From: Dallia pectoralis
Taxonomy: Eukaryota; Chordata; Actinopteri; Esociformes; Umbridae
Length of the DNA: 64,000 nt
Direction: 5' to 3'
Assembly (NCBI GenBank): GCA_029465975.1
Contig: CM055754.1
Coordinates: 10,866,288 to 10,930,287 of the forward strand
Both the position numbers and the translations under genes were made by a program. Shown piece by piece: positions 57,951-64,000 of the stretch (positions are counted from its first letter, which is position 1; each line of letters begins with the position of its first letter). The notes under the pieces are model-generated. The model made no database searches and was not told where the DNA came from. It saw only the letters and a program-made list of their open reading frames with translations.

Positions 57951-58106
57951 ATGGAAAACAGTACTTCTAATCGGGTATTTGTTGATTTTGGTCTGGTAAA
58001 ACGTGCACGTCAGGAATTATTAATTTCTGCAGCTCCAATCCTCCTCAACAAATGGGTGAGTGGAGAGCGCCAGACTGGAGAAATATTTACCTGTATGAAG
58101 TTTTAA
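57951..58106 (+). CDS. small leader ORF with possible splice donor
   Basis: A 51-codon frame between primer site and gag, starting with an ATG in 'aaaaatgg' context and reading MENSTSNRVFVDFG at its start. Within it, at about 58049-58055, 'aaatgggtgagtgg' is a strong splice donor match. Some fish retroviruses splice a short leader-encoded peptide onto a downstream product, so this may be the first exon of such a transcript. The acceptor and downstream gene would be in the missing region. Confidence 0.35.
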   Translation: MENSTSNRVFVDFGLVKRARQELLISAAPILLNKWVSGERQTGEIFTCMKF

Positions 58107-58278
58107 TACCTGTATACAGTAGGAATAAAATGCTGTTCAATATAGGTTATCTGGGTGCGGTGAGACGGCTCGGTTATTCAGGATATCTCACTTAAAAGAA
58201 CTGACGAGTTCATTAACACATATAGGACACTTCATTATAGGCTAAAATTAGATTTGCGTCTTAAATATCGGTAACAAC

Positions 58279-59886
58279 ATGGGTAATTACATGTGTATTG
58301 GTAAACCTTCGGTGGATACTGAACGTTACGTTGTTGGACCGGCTAAAATAATGACAGATAAATACGGAGACTGGACATGCGAACAATTAGACCTGTGGGA
58401 GTTATTGGGATTTCCTGCTCATGGCAGTTTTAGTCAGAGACAGATACTGTTGTTGAAAGACAAGTTGGAGGATTTTGAACAGGGTAAAATTAAGGTTTCA
58501 CGGGGTAATCGGCAGAAAGTAGATTGGAAGGCATATAATAAGTGGAGAGAGCAGACTGATATACGGGCTAAGCGGTGTAGCACGGGGCTTGTTAATCGTG
58601 TTCTAGCTTGTCCCAACCAGGTTGATGCTGCCTGTCCTCCTGCTGACCGACCCCCACCCTATCGCGGCGTTACCACAACAGCCCCAGCGGTACCAACTAT
58701 GCCAACAGCATCGGACCTGATGGAAAACATTCGCGGAGGAGGACTCTACCCATCCGTATTCGGCCTCCACAGAGTTTCACACGCCGCTGAGAGAACCCAG
58801 AGTACCACTGCGGCCTGTCCCAGAGAACAACACAGCATTGATGCCGGGCAATTCCCTATGGTGGAGGTAGCCAACCCAGCTGGTGGAGGAGACACGGATA
58901 ACCCAGCGACTATACTAGTCTACAGACCGTGGTCACCCGCCGACCTGAGAGACGTGGCTTCTACACTACCTGACCCAGAAACAGAAGGTGGAGAGGAATT
59001 TGTCCGTGTGTTTCTACAGATCGTGAATCAATATAGACCGACCTCTGTGGAGATTGGAACGACTTTGATGAAGGCCTTGCAACTAAAATGGGGGAGAGTG
59101 AAAAGAAACTGGCCTAGCGAGAGAAACATTATGTTCAATTGGGATGCGCACTCTGACTACCGGAGTGCTGTGGAACAGCTGAGCACTGGACTTATCGCTG
59201 CTTTTCCTAAGCGAATGAACTGGGAAAAGATCTCTGATTGTAAACAGACACTGGGCGAGAAAGTTTCAGACTACAGGAATAGACTCGAAAAAGCTTTTGA
59301 GTTACACAGCGGAATGGGAAAGAGACCGGACGGTGATGAAGAGTCGGCCTGGGAGCAACAGTGTAAAATGAGGTTAGTTGCAGGCCTTCTACCAGACATT
59401 AGAAAGCACATTCAAAACCACTGTGTGGACCTGGATGAGGGTCGCATGGAAACCGTCTGGCCGTATTTTAAGCACGCTGAAAGAGTCTACGAGGACCAGC
59501 TGTACAAACAGACCGAAGAAAGACGGGAGCGTGAAACGCAAATTCAGATGGCCCAACTGGACTTCTACAGCAGAGGCTACTCAGGAGGGAGACGGAGACG
59601 GAGAGCAAGCAGGAGAGGACAATACAGACACCAGGGTGATGTTAACTACAGACACCAGGGTGATACCTACAGACACCAGGGTGATAATAACTCCAGCCAA
59701 AGTCCCAACTCTGATAGCTGTTTCAACTGTGGTGCTTTTGGACACTGGGCTCGTGACTGCACTGTGCCGGACAATAGAGACTATTACCATGGGAACAGAG
59801 ACAGTTTGGGAGATGGTGATGGCACAACAGCAGACGACCAAATGGAGCGTCACAGGACCCATGGCTGCCACGGACAGGGGTACTGA
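58279..59886 (+). CDS. gag: retroviral Gag polyprotein, 535 residues
   Basis: Gag builds the viral core. The frame is intact from ATG at 58279 to TGA at 59884-59886. It begins MGNYM, so glycine 2 could be myristoylated for membrane targeting by the matrix domain. A proline-rich region after matrix holds a PPPY late-domain motif at residues 125-128, which would recruit NEDD4-type ubiquitin ligases for budding. A capsid-like region follows from about residue 210 (YRPWSPADLRDVASTLPDP). A basic RRRRRASRR stretch precedes a short repeat of RHQGD words and one CCHC zinc knuckle at residues 481-494 (CFNCGAFGHWARDC), which would bind RNA. Length is normal for a gammaretrovirus-like Gag. After the stop the same phase stays open for only about a dozen codons, so no readthrough pol is present. 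An uninterrupted Gag suggests a young or constrained copy. Confidence 0.88.
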   Translation: MGNYMCIGKPSVDTERYVVGPAKIMTDKYGDWTCEQLDLWELLGFPAHGSFSQRQILLLKDKLEDFEQGKIKVSRGNRQKVDWKAYNKWREQTDIRAKRCSTGLVNRVLACPNQVDAACPPADRPPPYRGVTTTAPAVPTMPTASDLMENIRGGGLYPSVFGLHRVSHAAERTQSTTAACPREQHSIDAGQFPMVEVANPAGGGDTDNPATILVYRPWSPADLRDVASTLPDPETEGGEEFVRVFLQIVNQYRPTSVEIGTTLMKALQLKWGRVKRNWPSERNIMFNWDAHSDYRSAVEQLSTGLIAAFPKRMNWEKISDCKQTLGEKVSDYRNRLEKAFELHSGMGKRPDGDEESAWEQQCKMRLVAGLLPDIRKHIQNHCVDLDEGRMETVWPYFKHAERVYEDQLYKQTEERRERETQIQMAQLDFYSRGYSGGRRRRRASRRGQYRHQGDVNYRHQGDTYRHQGDNNSSQSPNSDSCFNCGAFGHWARDCTVPDNRDYYHGNRDSLGDGDGTTADDQMERHRTHGCHGQGY

Positions 59887-61218
59887 CGGTCAGAGGGGAC
59901 GGGCAGGAAAACATCAACCCGGTGAGATCAAACCATTATGTGATTCCTGTAATTAGTTAATTATGTCAGTATTTACAGTAAAAGTAATTTTGTTCGAATT
60001 TTTAGTGAAGACTTCTATTCTGTGTTTTGAGTTGATATGCAGACGTATGGTTGTGTGAGATTTTCGTTCCACTGGGGAGGAGTACGGGTGTCTTGGCACT
60101 ATGCTTACGCTTAAAGTTAGGTGTTTAGCGTAGTGTAGCGTACATTGCGTATCGCCTGATAAACGGGGTTTGTCAGGTCCGTGCAGCTCGGGGAGCGTGA
60201 CTGGACCCATGATGGTTGATATCTCATTGTCCCTAGTTTACCGGTTACTACTAGGGGACTGCATATATAGCTATTGTAATATCTCAGTAGAGATCAGCTC
60301 ATTATCTCAGTAGAAATCAGCTCATTGTTAGTGAGAGGTCTTATTTTTCGCTGTCCAGGGTCGTTCGTACGCGTACGCAAATATCATATTAAAATGACCT
60401 AGGTGTGATTCATGTATGATCTGGGGTAAAGCTTCATGAAGTTGGGACAGGGGTCCCAGGCCAAAGTTTTGTCGACAAATTTATTTTCTGGTTTTCCTGT
60501 GCACGAGGAATTCCTATTTTATTGTATTATTTGTCTTAGGCCTTATGTAACATTTGCGCTAATGACATAATTAAGAGTATTTCCGATTATAACTCTGCAT
60601 GTTTTTACCTGGAATACTATATGTACCATTTTGTTTGTTTTGTAGGAGGACTACATTCTAGGTTATAGGGAGATTATATTCTAGTTATATGCTATGGTTA
60701 TTCGTTTTGTGAAGTTGAATAAGGACATTTGGATTTGTTCCTATAAATGTTGGCATGATGATATAATGAATGACCATGTGGGTTAAGTGTATTTCTGATA
60801 CACCCTTTTATTTTTATTATTGGCTTTTGGCTATTTTGAGTAACATGTTTAAGACATTCTGAGTTCTTGATTGTTAAAAGGGCAGAAAGTTAACTGTAAC
60901 TCTGTGTCTGCCTGTCTAGAGATTGTTTCTGTTAATTTAGGGGTGTTTATGAACTTTTCTTTGACCCTCCCTGGGGTGCTTCTCTGGCTCAAAAAGAGGG
61001 GGCACACCCAAGTTGCTTATTTAGAGGGGGGGCTGGTTTACTGTGTGATTGTGAGGTGGCTCAGCCCAGGGCTAACAGATGGCTGGTCATAAACCATATT
61101 TTAGTCATGTGTTTTATCTTAGATAAATTTAACAAGTTTGTCTATGACAGTAGTTTGTTTTCTCCATTGTTGATGAACTTAAGGAGAAACCAAGAGGGGA
61201 AGTGACGTAATAAACATA
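59887..61218 (+). other. provirus 3' region without pol or env
   Basis: No polymerase, integrase or envelope motif in any frame. A TATA-like 'ctgcatatatagcta' lies at about 60260, and purine tracts ('aaaaagaggggg' near 60990 and 'ccaagaggggaag' near 61190) could be polypurine tracts. The second is directly followed by 'tgacg' about 50 bp before the end. The 3' LTR boundary is unresolved. Confidence 0.5.
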
Positions 61219-61256
61219 TTCAAATTCAGCGATTAAAGTCTAAAATTTCCGCGACA
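61219..61256 (+). repeat. 38-bp terminal block shared with the 5' LTR
   Basis: Exact match to 57618-57655, starting 'ttcaaattcagcgattaaag', and ending in CA next to the ACTC duplication. Confidence 0.93.
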
Positions 61257-61500
61257 ACTCTCACGGCTGATAATAAATGCCAGTGCTGAGCAGAGACCAT
61301 GCAGTCTGCCAGACTCTCACGGCTGATAATAAATGCCAGTGCTGAGCAGAGACCATGCAGTCTGCCAGACTCTCACGGCTGATAATAAATGCCAGTGCTG
61401 AGCAGAGACCATGCAGTCTGCCAGACTCTCACGGCTGATAATAAATGCCAGTGCTGAGCAGAGACCATGCAGTCTGCCAGACTCTCCCGGCTGATAATAG
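61257..61500. repeat. 56-bp minisatellite, right part
   Basis: About 4.3 units of the array interrupted at 54336 and 56941. Confidence 0.95.
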
Positions 61501-61651
61501 TGTGAAATAGAGTAAATTGTGTATAGTTCCCAGTGTGTTTCTATTATAGAGGTGTAGTGGTTATACTTCTGACTCCCATAATAAAACCAAATCAATCTGG
61601 TGTTTGGAACTGATTCATCATAAATGCATTACACATTTCTCCTCTCTGATA

Positions 61652-62041
61652 CCTCACCACGTGCAGGTTGTGTCCTTTATTTCTGACACCTCACCACGTG
61701 CAGGTTGTGTCCTTTATTTCTGATACCTCACCACGTGCAGGTTGTGTCCTTTATTTCTGATACCTCACCACGTGCAGGTTGTGTCCTTTATTTCTGATAC
61801 CTCACCACGTGCAGATTGTGTCCTTTATTTCTGACACCTCACCACGTGCAGGTTGTGTCCTTTATTTCTGACACCTCACCACGTGCAGGTTGTGTCCTTT
61901 ATTTCTGATACCTCACCACGTGCAGGTTGTGTCCTTTATTTCTGACACCTCACCACGTGCAGGTTGTGTCCTTTATTTCTGACACCTCACCACGTGCAGG
62001 TTGTGTCCTTTATTTCTGATACCTCACCACGTGCAGGTTGT
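61652..62041. repeat. 37-bp minisatellite, about 10.5 copies
   Basis: Units contain 'ctcaccacgtgcaggttgtg' and 'tcctttatttctgatac', varying mainly at gatac/gacac. Confidence 0.95.
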
Positions 62042-62880
62042 TGGCTCCTCCTCTCAGACAGCCTGCCCCTGTCAGATTGGTATCTACATTGCAGACGTTG
62101 GGCTGTCTATCATCTATCATTCACTGGTTTGAAACAATCAAACAGCCTTTTAAGTGATTGTCTTTGATGTAGACATGTACTGTATTGGTCCCTCTAGTCC
62201 TGGTAGAAAGTCATTAGTTTACTTTTTCTCAACTTGTGTTTTTGGAATCTATGTTTATTAAATATGCAATATCTGTCCTAGTGTTCAGTGGACCTGGTGA
62301 TTTAGCATCCAGAAATAAGCAAAGCACTCTCACGATTACTTCTTAATGCCTGGATAATTTCAAATAAGATTTGGAAATAATGGAATATTAATGAAGTTTC
62401 ATTACTTTGGCGTTACGGGGTAATCTTGACATCCGCCAAGTTGCGCTCAAGTTTCACAAGAGACCAATTTTCCAAAGAATTGCTCAGTTTCTTTGACAAC
62501 ATAAATCTCATAAATATTCAATAAATGGTAATTGGACTAAATCCACAGTTGCTCAAGGCCTACTTGTAATCTCCCATAAATCCGGGATCCTCCTGTTCTG
62601 TAGTATTTTATTAGAGTTATTAGAGTTTTAGTAACACTTAAAATAATTGATTCAGTAAAACTTGTTAGACACGTCTTTGAGATTTTGTCACCATAACTGA
62701 AACACTTAAAACATACAGTAGTGATTCTTGTTGAGTTTACTAGCGATACTTTGGAACAACTTTCAGTAATATTTACCTGGTTCCGAGGACAATCAATAAC
62801 TACAAGTAAATAAAAATACCTGAGATGTGAAAAGCTTATGTGTTAAGACCAATGGACCAACGTGACAGTGATGGAGAGAT
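62042..62880. other. intergenic DNA, nothing recognised
   Basis: No gene or array seen. Confidence 0.5.
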
Positions 62881-62883
62881 GAC

Positions 62884-63984
62884 ACTATATGTCACTCTAT
62901 ACCTCACTCTATATGTCACTATACGTCCCTCTATAGGTCACTCTATACGCCACTCTATACATCACTCTATACATCACTATATACGTCACTCTATACATCA
63001 CTATATACGTAACTCTATACGTCACTCTATACGTCACTCTTTACGTCACTCTAAATGTCACTTTATACGTCATTATATGTCGCTATATACGTCACTCTAT
63101 ACGTCACTCTATGTGTCACTCTATACACCACTCTATATGTCACTCTATATGTCGCTCTATACATCACTCTATATGTCACTCTTTACGTCACTCTATATGC
63201 CACTCTATATGTCACTCTATATGTCACTCTATACATCAAAATATATGTCACTATATATGTCACGCTATACCTCACTCTATATGTCACTCTATACGTCGCT
63301 CTACATGTCACTCTTTACGTCACTCTATACACCACTCTATATGTCACTCTATATGTCCCTCTATACATCAATATATATGTCACTCTATATGTCGCTCTAT
63401 ACGTCACTCTATACATCACTCTATATTTCGATCTATACGTCACTCTATATGTCACTCTATAAGCCACTCTATACGTCACTCTATATTTCGCTCTATACGT
63501 CACTCTATATGTGACTCTATAAGCCACTCTATACGTCACTCTATATGTTGCTCTATACGTCACTCTATACATCACTCTATAAGCCACTCTATACGTCACT
63601 CTATATGTCATTCTATACGTCACTCTATACATCACTCTATAAGCCACTCTATACGTCACTCTATATGTCACTCTATACGTCACTCTATACATCACTCTAT
63701 TTGTCACTCTATATGTCACTCTATACGTCGCTCTATACATCACTCTATACATCACTCTATATGTCACTCTATACATCGCTCTATACATCACTCTATAAGC
63801 CACTCTATATGTCACTCTATATGTCACTCTATACGTCACTATACATCACTCTATAAGCCACTCTATATGTCACTCTATACGTCACTCTATACGTCGCACT
63901 ATACGTCACTCTATACGTCACTCTATACGTCACTCTATACATCACTCTATATGTCACTCTATATGTCACTCTATACGTCATGTC
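62884..63984. repeat. 12-bp minisatellite, about 91 copies
   Basis: Core 'actctatacgtc' with variants atgtc, acatc, aagcc and a few 'tttacgtc'. The 12-bp period keeps several frames open on both strands for 100-220 codons (SLYTSLYM-like words). The array runs almost to the window end. Confidence 0.96.
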
Positions 63985-64000
63985 ATATAACAACAGTGTC

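Larger units (their letters stand above)
56941..61256 (+). mobile_element. endogenous retrovirus-like provirus, gag only
   Basis: Target duplication ACTC (56937-56940 and 61257-61260) within the 56-bp minisatellite, with TG...CA outer ends. The order is 5' LTR (56941-57655), a proline-tRNA-like primer site just after it, a leader with a small frame and a possible splice donor, then gag (58279-59886). The 1.37 kb that follows is too short for pol and env, and neither is recognisable. The last 38 bp (61219-61256) equal the last 38 bp of the 5' LTR (57618-57655), but sequence before that does not match, so the 3' LTR is truncated, recombined or diverged. Four-base duplication and primer type fit gamma- or epsilonretrovirus-like fish elements. 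Confidence 0.85.

Noticed and set aside
59378..59956. 192-codon frame overlapping the end of gag, as a possible pol start
   Set aside because: It reads antisense-like shadow sequence of gag in another phase and carries no protease motif; after gag it stops within 70 bases.
62840..63856. Frames of 100-224 codons with SLYTSLYM words, resembling a repeat protein
   Set aside because: A 12-bp repeat with no stop codon gives these on both strands; no unique flanking domain or start.

Overview
This is vertebrate, almost certainly teleost fish, intergenic DNA. The evidence is AT-rich non-coding sequence, fish-type Tc1 and hAT DNA transposons, a DIRS retroelement, a retrovirus-like gag provirus, and very many minisatellites. 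I found no host gene I can name. The one host-like candidate is a possible terminal exon at about 24729-24989. Most long open frames here come from tandem repeats whose period is a multiple of three or which lack stop codons, and they are not genes.

Layout. 1-10 kb: AT-rich DNA with a LINE 3' tail, a hAT-like end and seven or more minisatellites. 10.9-12.8 kb: a hAT-like element with a second hAT MITE nested in it (8-bp target duplication). 13-18.3 kb: arrays with 29-, 44-, 45- and 40-bp units. 18.3-21.7 kb: a MITE with perfect 33-bp ends, a 24-bp array broken by a hAT fragment, and a decayed Tc1. 21.7-26.2 kb: arrays of about 44, 32 and 16 bp around the candidate exon, then a Tc1 relic. 27.3 kb: a perfect 54-bp inverted repeat. 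28.7-33.9 kb: a structurally complete but frameshifted DIRS element (gag, RT/RNase H, methyltransferase-like, tyrosine recombinase). 34.3-40.3 kb: a 5.5-kb array of 46-bp units that seems to lie inside an LTR-like sequence. 42.0-43.4 kb: a class II element with a nested hAT MITE. 46.3-48.3 kb: a nearly full-length Tc1 with a broken transposase, inserted in a solo LTR relic. 54.3-61.5 kb: one 56-bp minisatellite split by two retroelements, a non-autonomous LTR element (411-bp LTRs, GTCTG duplication) and a gag-only provirus (ACTC duplication). 61.6-64 kb: arrays of 37 and 12 bp.

How the parts relate. The window is a record of nested insertion and repeat expansion rather than a gene pathway. 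Younger elements can be ordered by which sequence they interrupt. Tandem arrays make up very roughly a quarter to a third of the window. The least ordinary items are the DIRS circular-junction architecture, the non-autonomous LTR element whose reading frame is built from repeats with periods of 24, 27 and 30 bp, and the gag-only provirus whose two ends match over only 38 bp.
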